Source of the DNA: Xenopus tropicalis | Taxonomy: Eukaryota; Chordata; Amphibia; Anura; Pipidae | Direction: 5' to 3' | Length of the DNA: 64,000 nucleotides | NCBI RefSeq assembly: GCF_000004195.4 | Contig: NC_030677.2 | Coordinates: 113,237,036 to 113,301,035, forward strand | Part shown: piece by piece, positions 46,402-57,747 of the stretch | Layout: each line of letters starts with the position of its first letter | How positions within the stretch are numbered: the stretch's first letter is position 1 | Program-made: the position numbers and the translations under genes | Notes under the pieces: model-generated | Databases searched by the model: none | The model's input: the letters and a program-made list of their open reading frames with translations, nothing else | What the model was told of the DNA's origin: nothing

Positions 46402-47330
46402 AGGGGCTGATTTATTAAAGTCCGAATTACGAGCACGATTTGTGAAGATTTTCATTATATACGAAAATTTCTGCAAAAACTCACATCATGCTTGTACGAA
46501 AATATTGTGGTACAATCTGAAAGTTACGAAATTTTCGATTGTAAATGGCACGAAAAACCTTTCTGACTTTGATCCTTCTGTGCATGATTTTGGAAGCCTC
46601 CCATAGGGCTCAATGGCACTCTGCAGCTCCAACCTGGCCCAAGGAAAGTCTCCCATAGGGCTCAATGGCACTCTGCAGCTCCAACCTGGCCCAAGGAAAG
46701 TCTCCCATAGGGCTCAATGGCACTCTGCAGCTCCAACCTGGCCCAAGGAAAGTCTCCCATAGGGCTCAATGGCACTCTGCAGCTCCAACCTGGCCCAAGG
46801 AAAGTCTCCCATAGGGCTCAATGGCACTCTGCAGCTCCAACCCGGCCCAAGGAAAGTCTCCCATAGGGCTTAATGGCACTCTGCAGCTCCAACCTGGCCC
46901 AAGGAAAGTCTCCCATAGGACTCAATGGCACTCTGCAGCTCCAACCCGGCCCAAGGAAAGTCTCCCATAGGACTCAATGGCACTCTGCAGCTCCAACCCG
47001 GCCCAAGGAAAGTCTCCCATAGGGCTCAATGGCACTCTGCAGCTCCAACCCGGCCCAAGGAAAGTCTCCCATAGGGCTCAATGGCACTCTGCAGCTCCAA
47101 CCTGGCCCAAGGAAAGTCTCCCATAGGACTCAATGGCACTCTGCAGCTCCAACCTGGCCCAAGGAAAGTCACAATACTGAAGCTTGAATAAATTCCCAAA
47201 TTTTCGTTCTCGTTGCAACAAATACGATTTTGTTGCACAAATTGTCGCAAAGTACGAAAAAGTTAGAAAAAATACGAAGTTTTTTTATTCGTAACCAATC
47301 GTACATTGATAGATTAAATCCTTTAACCGA
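46402..47330. mobile_element. AGGGGCTGATTTA-type MITE expanded by a minisatellite
   Basis: The left end TTAGGGGCTGATTTATTAAA equals the ends of the 11.7 and 28.8 kb elements. Arms with ACGAAAATTT and TACGAAAAAG motifs lie on both sides of the 52-bp array. The right end is degraded (GATAGATTAAATCCTTTAA). Confidence 0.6.
46600..47172. repeat. 52-bp minisatellite, about 11 copies
   Basis: Unit GGGCTCAATGGCACTCTGCA, then GCTCCAACCTGGCCCAAGGA and AAGTCTCCCATA. Copies are spaced exactly 52 bp and differ only at a few sites (AACCT/AACCC, GGGCTC/GGACTC, one GGCTTA). An 11-codon-scale ORF in the array is a by-product. Confidence 0.95.
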
Positions 47331-47832
47331 AATATGAATTGCTTATTTTCAAATACAGTTTGAGGTCACAAAAAAAAAAAAAAAAATGTTAAAGGGAGTC
47401 TATAACATTTTAAGATGGTCTTTATACTTACACCAAAAGACCAGCAACGCTTTCTTACCTTTCAGCACACTGGTCCCCGTTTGTTACCTAACATATGTAT
47501 TGCGTCACTACTGCTGGCTTCTATTTACAGATCACCTGTATCCTGTCCCTGGCTATGAAATGTTCTCTTTCTTGTCTGTATCTTGTGTTATTGATATTCT
47601 CTGGAGTGTTTTGGTTCCATGTTGGTTAGCATCACAGAAAGAGCCCAGAAGAACATTGGTGAAAACTGGTGCCAGCAGGGGCTCCCCTGTTCATGAAGGA
47701 GTTAGTTCATGCCAGTTGCCTCCCAGGGTCCCGCTACAATTTCATTAGACCTGGGTTGCAAGGCTGGATTTTTTAAAAAAATGTGTTTATAGGTGCCAAA
47801 GATCTGACTTTCCTTGCAGAGTGTGTTTCAGT

Positions 47833-48052
47833 CAGGGTCAGACTGGGTCCGACCTTTGCCGGCGCTCCCCCTACTGACTGTTCCTCCCCTGACGCGTTCA
47901 ATTTATACGCGCTCGGGAAGGATGTCGGGTGGGGGCCCTGCGGGGGGGTTAGGGGGGCACCTGGGGGGGTAGGGGACACGGCTGGCTGGGGCACCTGCAG
48001 GGCCCCTGGGGCGGGAGCCCCGGTGGGCCCTGCACCCCCCAGTCTGACCCTG
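47833..48052. mobile_element. hAT MITE (CAGGGTCAGACTGGG family), copy 2
   Basis: CAGGGTCAGACTGGGTCCGA at the left, CCCCCAGTCTGACCCTG at the right, perfect duplication GTTTCAGT (47825-47832, 48053-48060). 220 bp, GC-rich; shares the GACGCGTT block, inverted, with the 45.5 kb copy. Confidence 0.93.
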
Positions 48053-49505
48053 GTTTCAGTGTCATAACTATACAAGAAGCAGAACTTGCAGAGGAGGAGG
48101 CTCAGTGGAGGGGTGTCTGCTTCCTTTATATTTGTTAGAAATCCCCCCTACCCAGCTACTCTCTTACCTACCCTGGCATTAGCAGGGGACATGAGAGCAC
48201 AGACTTGTGGAGGGAGGGCCAAGTAGGTCTGTTGTGCATACCAGGCCCCTCAGAAGATTCTTTTGTTGGGGGGGGGGTGTTTCATGATCTGTAGTGTCAG
48301 GGGGTAGGAATTCCTTTGTTGCTGAAGCCATCAGCTTAGAGAGAGTTGATAACACTTCAATATAATAATAGGGCTCTGACCCTTTCAAGAAATAAAAAGT
48401 GAAATACTGTACTATTTGCTTAAATCATTTTTCTGTGTTATTAACATAATTGGCATATTGCACCATTTTACCAGCCAGGCCAGATGGAAATTGTGTATAT
48501 AGTTTTTGGAATGAATATCTGAAACCTTTATCGTTCTATCCTAAGAAATCTTTTTTTTTGTCTTATTTTCCCTTTAAAGAGTAAAGGACATGCTTATTTT
48601 TGTTCAGCTGGCATGTGTTCCAAAACATCACCACAGGAACTAAGAAGCATTTATTAAATGCCATGTTCTCTCACCATTTGTTATATCTGGGTCACAGTAC
48701 TACCTGTTCCAGGCAATTATTTTTGTTTACCAAGGGTGCTAAATATATGTATGAGAACACACATATATAAGCAATATACAATAAATTACACAAAGCCCAA
48801 CAAAATAGAAAATCATTATTTTTTTAGTCTTACAAGTAACTTCATAAGGATATAGGCCACGGGGAAAAAAAATCTGTTGTTGCAAAAAGAATGTGCTTCT
48901 GGAATGTAATGTCGTTTTTGTAGAGTTGCCAGAAAAAATAAAATAGACAGAGGAGTGCAATTCTTGCTTCTTCTTGGCAATGCACAAACATATAACAAAG
49001 CAAGCAAAGACTTAACACATTGGTCTGCCAGAAGTATTATGCTCCTCAGAATCTAGCCATGTTGGTAATAAAGAAAGGCGTCTTTCACATTATTCTTTGC
49101 TTTAGCATACAGTAAGCCTTCATCTTCCTCTACTTTAATGAGAACATCCTTATGGAAACAATTCTGCCTGCCAATGTCCTAATGCCACTAAGAATGGAAG
49201 GAAGGAAAGGAAAAGTATTCCTCATGTAAATCTATTTATGGTGGTCTCCTTCTACAAGAGCTCTTTTGGCATCGTAATGTGACTAAAGACAAAAAAACCC
49301 TTTTTATTCATGTTATCTTTGCATTTATCTATTAAGAGTGTAATGTGCAATATTTTATGTAACCTGCTCTGCTTTATGCACACAAATGCAGATTCTGCCT
49401 TGCACTCAAGTCCCATGGTACCTTTTATAGCTTGCAAAGTGTGATAATATATGGTGATCCAAAAAGGGATCTGTTTGCTGCTCTGAATTAATCTCCATAA
49501 TTTCA
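48053..49505. other. No supported gene
   Basis: Nothing recognised apart from short poly-T and poly-A tracts. Confidence 0.5.
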
Positions 49506-49988
49506 TTAAAGGAAAACTATACTCCCAGAATGAAAACTTAACCAACAGGCAGTTTATATTATGTTGTTACCTATTAAAAGAATCTCACCAAACTAGAATA
49601 TATATACATCCTTTCCACCATTTTGTGGTGGGCTGTCTACCCCACAGAGATCACGTGATTAGAAATAATGTAGTTCTAAAGTTCTAACTGTACAGGAAGA
49701 AGTGTGGGAGTAAAAGGCACAGCTCTGTCCATTAATTGGCTGATGGGGGCTAGCATGTATGTGTGCACTTGGTTTGTTTGTGTGCACTTTAAATCCTATG
49801 ATCCCAGGAGGCGGCCCTTAATTCTTAAATATTTTTATTTCGGAGTACCCAATAGCACATACTACTAAAAATGTGTATTTTTATGAAAATGGTTTATTTA
49901 GATGAAGCAGGGTATTACACATACGCTTGTTTATGCAATATATTTTTATAGAGACCTACATTATTTGGGGCTATAGTTTTCCTTCAAC
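49506..49988. mobile_element. T2/Kolobok-type MITE (TTAAAGGAAAACTATA), copy 1
   Basis: TTAAAGGAAAACTATACTCC at the left and GGGGCTATAGTTTTCCTTCAA at the right; interior AACCAACAGGCAGTTTATAT and ATGCAATATATTTTTATAGA are shared with 51212-51627. Confidence 0.85.
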
Positions 49989-50466
49989 TGATTGATGCTA
50001 ATCAGGTGGTATTTGGACACATGGTAAAGAATTAGGGAATTATGAACTCAGCAAAGAACACAACAGGAATTTTTGCTTTTTTAAACTGATTTAGTAAAGA
50101 GAGGAGCCCTCATTCCACTGACACATCTTTTATATTAGCATCAGGTTTTCAGAAATTACTCATTTTAGGAAATGTCCCCTATGTGAAATATGTGATGGTG
50201 TGATGTGGTGCTTTCTCTTGTAAATCCTGGTAGAACAACTTATGCTTAAAGTCAAACAGCATACCTTCTTGGTAGCTATTCTACCACTTGACATAAAAAG
50301 CTGTGTCTTGACGCAGCTGAAATCTCCAGTTTCTAAATCCAAATATGTGCAATAAAAACATTCTATAGTAGTAATGCAGGGGTCACACATGGTGGGGGTG
50401 GTAGTCGAGCCCAGCCCAGGGTATGGGAAATGATTTAAGTCACTGAGGTTGCCTAACAAATTGGTA

Positions 50467-50823
50467 AAGGTATAGGACCCATTATCCAGAATGTTTGGGA
50501 CCAAGGGTATTCTGGATAGGGGGTCTTTCTGTAATTTGGATCTCCATATCTACTACTACTTGATGTCTACTAAAAAATCAATAAAACATTAATTAAAAAA
50601 TTAAAATTAATTAAACCCAATAGGATTATTTTTCATCCAATAAGCATTAATTATATCTTAATTGGGATCAAATGCAAGCTTCTGTTTTATTATTACAGAG
50701 AAAAAGGAAAACAATTTTAAAAATCTAAATTATTTTATTAAAATGCAGTCTATGGGAGACAGGCTTTCTGTAATTCGGATGTTTCTGGATAACGGGTTTC
50801 CGGATAACAGAAACCATACCTAT
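50467..50823. mobile_element. CAGGTATGGGA-family element, near complete
   Basis: AGGTATAGGACCCATTATCC at the left, GGATAACAGAAACCATACCT at the right; interior TAAACCCAATAGGATTATTT and TATCTTAATTGGGATCAAA. Inverted ends, no ORF. Confidence 0.82.
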
Positions 50824-51079
50824 ATAACTGAAGGAGAACTGACTTCTGCTATACTGTTTCAAGAGTAAGACCCAAAGAACAGAACAAATACTGCTTTCAA
50901 TTGCAATAATATGTACAAGTAACATTTAAATAATATTTAAACTTAAAATTGTCAATGAATATATATTAGAAAGTTGCTTGGAATTGCATTTTCTTTCTTT
51001 GCACAGAAAACTGTTTTTAAAGTTAAACAAACTAGTCATTTCAAAGCACCCAATGCTGCCTACTCTGCCTCGTTGCAGC

Positions 51080-51195
51080 CCTGACTATTATTATTTACTG
51101 TTTTATAAGCACCATTATTCAACAGCGATGTACAATAAATGGCTTTATGCAATAAGCATACAGATTAAATGTGAAAAACAACCAATAAACAACAC
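51080..51195. repeat. Degraded LINE/SINE tail related to 57.4 kb
   Basis: CTATTATTATTTACTGTTTT, CAGCGATGTACAATAAATGG and ACAACCAATAAACAA parallel the 57404-57577 segment with many substitutions. Confidence 0.5.
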
Positions 51196-51211
51196 AAAAT
51201 GCTAAGGAAAT

Positions 51212-51627
51212 CCAAGGAAAACTATACCCCCAGAAAGAATACCAACCAACATATAGTTTATGTCAAATTAAGTGGCTTCTTAAAGAATCTAACCAAACTG
51301 GAATATATATATATCAGTAAATATTGTCCTTTAACTTATTTTCCCTTGAGCCACTATTTTGTGATGGTCTGCAGCTCTAACTGTGACAAGAAGAAGCGTG
51401 GGAGTAAAAGATGGAACTTTTTCCATTAACTGTCTGGTGTGACCTAACATGTATATGTGCCCTTGGCAATTTTCTATTTAGGATTTCCCAATGGCACATA
51501 CTGCTAGAAAAGTATATTTTTATAAAATGGTCTATCTGTATGTAACAGGGTTTCACATGTTAGCTGATTTATGCAATATATTTTTATAGGGACCTGCATT
51601 GTTAGGGGGGGTATAGTTTTCCTTTAA
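51212..51627. mobile_element. T2/Kolobok-type MITE (TTAAAGGAAAACTATA), copy 2
   Basis: CCAAGGAAAACTATACCCCC at the left and GGGGGTATAGTTTTCCTTTAA at the right, 416 bp; same family as 49506-49988, with a separate subset of changes. Confidence 0.85.
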
Positions 51628-51917
51628 AAAGGCCCTACCCAAAAGAGCTGTATTTGAGAGATTTACCTCTCTAACCATTCCTGGTTCTTAAACCACTGTT
51701 TTGTAGCCGTTTGCTGTTTTCCCATGACATTTACTGTACAGGGCATGGTACATAAATATAAATATACATAATCTATGCAGTTTTCACCCCAATCAAGAAA
51801 ACAGAACAGAACTTTCAAGGTAAAAAATACAAACAACAAAACACTTGAAACTTTTTTTTGTAACACAATCATGCTTTTTTTCCCTCGAGCACCACCTTAT
51901 TTAAGAAAAAAAATCAC

Positions 51918-52032
51918 AGAATATTTGAGGTTGTGTTTTTTATGGACAAAAACCTTGCGCACCAGCAAACACGAATGTGTTTGCTGGTGCGCAAGGTTTT
52001 TGTCCATAAAAAACAAAACCTCAAATATTTTA
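51918..52032. repeat. 115-bp palindrome
   Basis: GAATATTTGAGGTTGTGTTT with ATGGACAAAAACCTTGCGCA, mirrored by the inverse; the centre is ACACGAATGTGT near 51975. Both arms are almost identical. Confidence 0.88.
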
Positions 52033-52527
52033 ATGAGGCTACATCTGTAGAAACTTGCCAGCTTTTACTCATCAGGTTTTTGCTGGCAACTTTTTGCAGT
52101 TTTTTTTCTTTGATAAATTGCAATTATTAGAGGTTTCAGAAAAACTTGCATGTATATTTGTATTCACTTTTTTCCCCCATGTTTTAATCAAGTTTTCATA
52201 AATCTGCCCCTAAATCTGTTAGTTATTTCCCCATAGTTTTTAAGGTTTTTGCATTCATATGTAATGCACAATCCCCCGTTCCTCATTTAGCTATGTGGTT
52301 AGTCATGGCAATCTTTTCTTTTTCCTTATTTATTACTTATTTTAGTCTTTGATTATCTCTACCAAATGATAGGTCTAGACTTGGAAGCAAATTTCTACAT
52401 AAAGTAGACAATTGAGGAAGGTAGATATTAACTTCAAATATAGATAGAAGTCTTGTCGTAGCTCCCAGTGTATTCAGTAAGTACTCCTCAACAGGTAGCA
52501 GTCCCCGTGTTGGCTGTATACATTTCA

Positions 52528-52678
52528 AATTTAAGTTTAAGAAACCTGGAGAGTACACATGTTCTCAGTGAAGCAGTGAAGGTTTATTGAGACATCACAG
52601 CACCTGTGATGCCTCAGTAAAACCTTCACTGCTTCACTGAGAACATGTGTACTCTCCAGGTTTCTTAAACTTAAATTA
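52528..52678. repeat. 151-bp palindrome with flanking direct repeat
   Basis: AATTTAAGTTTAAGAAACCT and GGAGAGTACACATGTTCTCA at the left are mirrored at the right; the centre is near 52603 (CACAGCACCTGTG). The 14-mer TAGATATTAACTTC occurs at about 52424 and again right after the palindrome. Confidence 0.88.
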
Positions 52679-52756
52679 GATATTAACTTCCAAATTAAAC
52701 ACTGCAAAATAATCAGGAATCCCCCAAATAGGAATTTAAACATTATTTGGTTTATG

Positions 52757-52912
52757 TAATAAAAGATGCTAACTTTGCCTAGGAGCAGAAACCCATAGCA
52801 ACCAATCAGCAGGAAGCATTTACTGGTCACATGTTTAGAGACAAACATCTTATTGGCTTACTGCTATGGGTTACTGCTCCTGGGCAAACTAAGTGCCTTT
52901 TATTACATATGG
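52757..52912. mobile_element. Hairpin MITE (AACCCATAGCAACC family)
   Basis: TTATGTAATAAAAGATGCTA at the left, AGTGCCTTTTATTACATATG at the right; inner arms CAGAAACCCATAGCAACCAA and GCTATGGGTTACTGCTCCTG. About 155 bp. Confidence 0.72.
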
Positions 52913-52982
52913 GAGTATGATATAAACAGAACCACAAACTTCCCAATACAAAGATTCATCTCACAGTTTTTTCCCTTTCTTA

Positions 52983-53593
52983 TTAAAGGAATACTGTCAT
53001 GGGAAAACATGTTTTTTTCAAAACACATCAGTTAATAGTGCTTCCCCAGCAGAATCCTGCATTGAAATCTCTTTCTTAAAGCTCAAATAGTTTTTTATAT
53101 ATAGAATTTTGAAATTTCACATGGCGATAGCCATGTTTTTCATTTCCCAGGGTGCCACAGCCATAAACTTCAGTCATGCTTTACTGCTGCACTGCAAGTT
53201 GTAGTCATATCATACCCCCTTCCTTTGCCTACCAGCAGCTGATCAGCAAAATAATTGGAAGGTAGCAAGATAGCAGTTACCTTACACCTGTATTGTTAAA
53301 CGTGGTAAATATCAGAATAGCACTCAATAGTAAAAAAAAAATCCAAGTCTGGCTCATGACTCCTCCAGTTACATGGAGCAGGAGAACCATTGTACAGCAC
53401 TGGCATTCTAAAAGCTCAGGATCAGGCACAATGCACTGCAATGGCTGCCTACACACCAATATTACAACTAAAAAAATACATTAGTTGGTTCAAGAATAAA
53501 CATTTTAAATGGTAGAGTGAATTATTTGCTATGTGTACAGTGTCATTTAGAAATAAAACGTATACCATAAAAATCATGACAGAATCTTTTTAA
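52983..53593. mobile_element. T2/Kolobok-type MITE, about 610 bp
   Basis: TTAAAGGAATACTGTCATGG at the left, AAATCATGACAGAATC, then a TTAA end at the right. The interior (GGGAAAACATGTTTTTTTCA, GGCTGCCTACACACCAATAT) agrees, from memory, with a frequent Xenopus element. It is non-coding; short ORFs inside are chance. Confidence 0.87.
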
Positions 53594-54557
53594 AGCCCAC
53601 AACCCTGGCACATATTACATTATTTAAAACCACTGAGAGTTTGCTGAATCTGTTCCTGTAGTAGTAATGAATAAAGATGATTCTTGTATTTGGCCTTCGT
53701 GTATTACACAACAATTGCATAAAAGCAATGGCCTGTTTGTCCTGAATTTACCATCTCCTGACATTCTATTTTCTTTGAGGGAAAAAAGAACAAATCTAAA
53801 ATGCTGGTGGTGCTTAATCCAAATGCCTTCAACTGAAGCATTTTCTTGTTAGCAATAATTATATTCATGCTTGATTTCCCATGGTTACATTTCATATATT
53901 CGTAGATTCAACTTAGAAATGTCTCTATTCTCTAGTCTATAGGTGCTTTCCGAAAATAAGTCGGCAAACTGATACTGGAAACCTTCAACACATATTTTTT
54001 TTTCTAAAATGCAGGATGCATAAACAAGTTAATGTTATGTGTGGTGCAGTTCTAAACGTCTTGATCAATACGATGTCTGAGATGCATTCCAATGGCTTAC
54101 ACTTATAAGCAATTAATTATTCATTATCCAATTAAAAATGCAACAGCTGCTCTTTAGCTGTGCTTGCTTGGGCTTTAAAGATATTTGTGGAAGTATATAC
54201 AAACTCAGAATGAGTTCTAATGGCAGTCAGTTTTATGGAAAGGGTCCTAATCCAGTGTTTACAGATATTCTGATTAATCATCAATCCACAGACTTGGTCT
54301 TTCAGATCTAAGCTTCTCTCTGGGCATGATGTAAAGGTACAATCTCTGATTACAAAATATATGTAGGCGCACCAAAATAGGTCTTGTTTAAACAGAATAG
54401 CTCTCAAAAAAAATGTCTCTCAGTAGCAATGTTTCCTGGCAGTATAGAATATATTAGCATTAGAGATGCATCAGATCCAGGATTTGGTTGAATCCTAGCA
54501 TTGGCTGCATGATTCAATGTTCAGTTGAAACAAATCTGAACCCATAGCAGCATGAAT

Positions 54558-54786
54558 TTAAAGGAAAAGGAAAGGCAAAGTCACTTGGGGGTGCCAAAAT
54601 GTTAGGCACCCCCAAGTGACTTTAATCGCTTACCTTTTACCCCGGGCTGGTGCCTCTTTTCGGAGAGAACAGCACCAGCCCGGGGTAACTGCTGCGCTTC
54701 CTCCTTCTGTCTTCGCTCGCACGCGCATGCACAGTAGAGTGAAAAGCTGAACTTTAACAGAAAAGTCGGCTTTCCTTCTTCTTTAA
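54558..54786. mobile_element. TTAA-bounded MITE, 229 bp, with hairpin
   Basis: TTAAAGGAAAAGGAAAGGC at the left and CCTTCTTCTTTAA at the right. Two inner stems: GTCACTTGGGGGTGCC with its inverse, and CCCCGGGCTGGTGC with its inverse. Confidence 0.78.
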
Positions 54787-55096
54787 TGTTCTGAACAACT
54801 GAACATGCTCAAATTTGTCCATAATTTATTTTTTCAAAATTTCTTAAACACATATATTTTGCGAAGGACTGCCTATATAGTGAAATCACATAATTATGGA
54901 TTTGGTAAATCTCTAGCATATTCTTTTTTCTAGTTGTGTCCTTTTTGGGGTTTTGTGCAACATACAGTGGCTTTTATGTTAGTTGAAGCCAAAATATACA
55001 GAAAACTCGACTAGATAGTCCTTCGGCGCTGAGCCTTCCAGACCTCATGCATCAAACCCCAAGCAATAGAGCCGCACTCTCAGCCAATGTCCAATC

Positions 55097-55317
55097 AAAA
55101 ATATATATAGGGGGGAGCACGAGACAAAATGCTAAATTGCTGCAAAAAAAGTGCATTTATTTTTATGCCATACATGGCATGTTTCGGGCCCCTTCGTGCC
55201 ACACTTCATAAAGGGCACGAAAGGGGCCCGAGACATGTCGTGTATGGCATAAAAATAAAAGCACTTTTTTGCAGCAATTTAGCATTTTGTCTCGTGCTCC
55301 CCCCTATATATATTTTT
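55097..55317. repeat. 221-bp palindrome
   Basis: AAAAATATATATAGGGGGGA at the left, its inverse at the right; arms of about 110 bp with few differences (for example CGGGCCCC/GGGGCCCG), centre near 55207. Confidence 0.9.
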
Positions 55318-56209
55318 CAGATAGACAGAAAACTCTAGTTGATCTAGTTGATATTAGTTGATTTTTTAAATACTCAAGTTAAATAGCTAAGAAACCTATG
55401 AACAGCACTCATGGAAAAACTCATGGAGTAAATGTACTCAGAATTATTTTAGGTTTAGAAGTTTCTGTTCCCCACAGGGACCCACATTTCCATGTAGGGG
55501 GCCAAAGGATAAATACTATTTAAATGTCAGTCCTTATTTTATTATTTAAACCCTGTGACAGCAGTTCCCTTTAAGAAATGGGCCTAATATTATCTTTTAT
55601 TACATATGTGGGCTATATTTTAATCATTCTTAATATAGGATTGAAATTTGACATGCAAATAAAGATTAATGACATATACTACTCTCTCAAAACAATACCT
55701 GGGAATGAACAATTTATAAAACATTTGGTTGATAGCACTCGACTAAAAGAAAGATCCTTGATGTGTTCAATTATACACTGGATAAAAATAACACGATGAA
55801 GAAATAAAACAGAAACCTGAATATTTAATGGTTACACTAATAGATTCTCTAAGGGAATGTGCTGTTCTGTACTACCTTTAAAAAAAATGACACTGATGCT
55901 CTCCAGAAATGTAAGATGTAGAAATAAGTAATGTAATTACCTTTAATGCATCCTTTTGTTATACAATAGGCGAGGGGATATAAGAATAGCTATAGAAATG
56001 AAGTATTACTGGGTTTAACCAACAATCTTTTAGGCTTGAAATATATATATACATTGAAATGCTACAATGTAATTGGGCAAAAAGGTGGGAAGACCTGTTT
56101 CCAGCATTGGCAGGCAACCAACCAGATTATCACATAACCAAGTGCAACGCACTTAAAAGGGTACATACCTTGTCACCTTCCACAGTGCACTGTAGAGATC
56201 TTTAACACT

Positions 56210-56600
56210 ATGGGGCCCATCTACTAAATAATTTTCAGATAAATTTGTGTTTTTCCTAAATTATAGAACATTTTGGAATGTACAGTATGCGAACATTTTG
56301 ATAAAATTCCATGAGTTCTTCATGGTTTTCGGAAAACTTCCACGAAAAAAATCATAGTTTGCAGAAAGAATACGAACATTTCGGAATTCGTTAACGCTTT
56401 GGTTACACTTTCATTGGGACTATATCTTCGCCAGGTTTGATCTGTCGAGTGACATTGAGTCCTATGGAAGGCTTCCAAAGCCAGCAATAGAAGGCTCCAA
56501 AGTCAGAACTGTTTTTGTGGCATTTCCAAACTTTTCGTCCCAATAACCCATAGGTACATATTTTGTCCTTTTCCACAATGCACTGCATGCTTAGTAGTTC
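56210..56600. mobile_element. Degraded MITE related to the 46.4 kb element
   Basis: TGGGGCCCATCTACTAAATA at the left, then ATTGAGTCCTATGGAAGGCT, the inverse of the single-copy ancestor of the 52-bp minisatellite unit (AGCCTCCCATAGGGCTCAAT). The ends are decayed. Confidence 0.55.
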
Positions 56601-57252
56601 TCTGATTCTAAGGAAATAACGTCAGTGGTTAAATGGGCAGGTGTGTGATTTTGCAGTAAATGAAAGGCAGATTAAAGTTCATGTTTAAAAACCTATATGT
56701 CCTTATTTTCTACATTGGTCAAGTAGAAACCTCCAGGTACATGATTTTATTGCATTTATTTATACTGTATGGAGCGCTGAAATCTGACTGATCAGATTGG
56801 TGTGCTTTTGTGGTCTGGGGAATGATGTTTAGTGAACTGTTAAATTGCCTCATTTTATAGTTGTCTCTTTAATATAGAATATACAGTTCTTATGTCAATA
56901 ACATTGGAATTTCCCAAATCAATTATTCTTTCATTTGGCTGAATATCAAATCCTCCACAAAAGATTCACCCTCCATAAGGAACTTTTCATAAGCCTCTCC
57001 AAAACTAAACTCAAATCATTCCTCTTGTAGTACTAGGGCAGTATTTGTTTGAGCACTTATGGGCCAATGCCTCAATGATTTTACATAGCAGCACATCTTG
57101 TGCTTCTATTTACTCCTGTAAGTTACCCACCCATTTATTTTGTAAACAGGAACCTGCTTCCTCCTATATGTTATGGCTTACAGCATCTACTTTTTGTAAT
57201 ACAGTATATTTATTTTGTGCAGGATTTTGCCCCTGTATTTACTATTATGTAC

Positions 57253-57747
57253 AGGCATGGGACCTGTTACCCAAAATATTTGGGATCTGTAGCATGCTGA
57301 ATAAGATGCCTTTCAGTAGTTTGTATCACCAAGTCTACTAAAAATTTATCTAAACATTAAATAAACCCAATAGGATTGTTTTGCCTCCAATAAGGATTCA
57401 TTATTATTATTATTATTATTATTAACAACATTTATTTATAAAGCGCCAACATAGTCCACAGCACTGTACAATAAGTGGGTTTCATACATTGGACATACAG
57501 AATAACATATAAAGCAACCAATAACTATATAAGAGGTGAAGAGAGCCCTGCCCAAAAGAGCTTACAATCTACAAATTATATCTTAGTTGGGATCAAGTAT
57601 AAGGTACTGTTTTATTATTGCAGAGAAACGGGAAATCATTTTTAAAATGTTGAATTATTTGGTTGAAATGGAGTCCAAGGGAGACAACCTTTTTGTAATT
57701 CAGAGCTTTCTGGATAACAGGTTTCCAGATAATGGGTCCCATACTTG
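57253..57747. mobile_element. CAGGTATGGGA-family element interrupted by a retroelement tail
   Basis: ACAGGCATGGGACCTGTTAC at the left, GATAATGGGTCCCATACTTG at the right. Split at GGATTCA/AAATTATATCTTAG by 57404-57577. Confidence 0.82.
57404..57577 (-). mobile_element. LINE/SINE 3' tail with (AAT)n
   Basis: The plus strand shows (ATT)n followed by AACAACATTTATTTATAAAG, CGCCAACATAGTCCACAGCA and AAAAGAGCTTACAATCTAC. Read on the minus strand, it ends GGCGCTTTATAAATAAATGT plus (AAT)n. It sits within the 57253-57747 element. Confidence 0.75.

Noticed and set aside
47386..47748. 120-codon plus-strand ORF
   Set aside because: No recognisable domain or splice context; unique-looking DNA but not supported as a gene.
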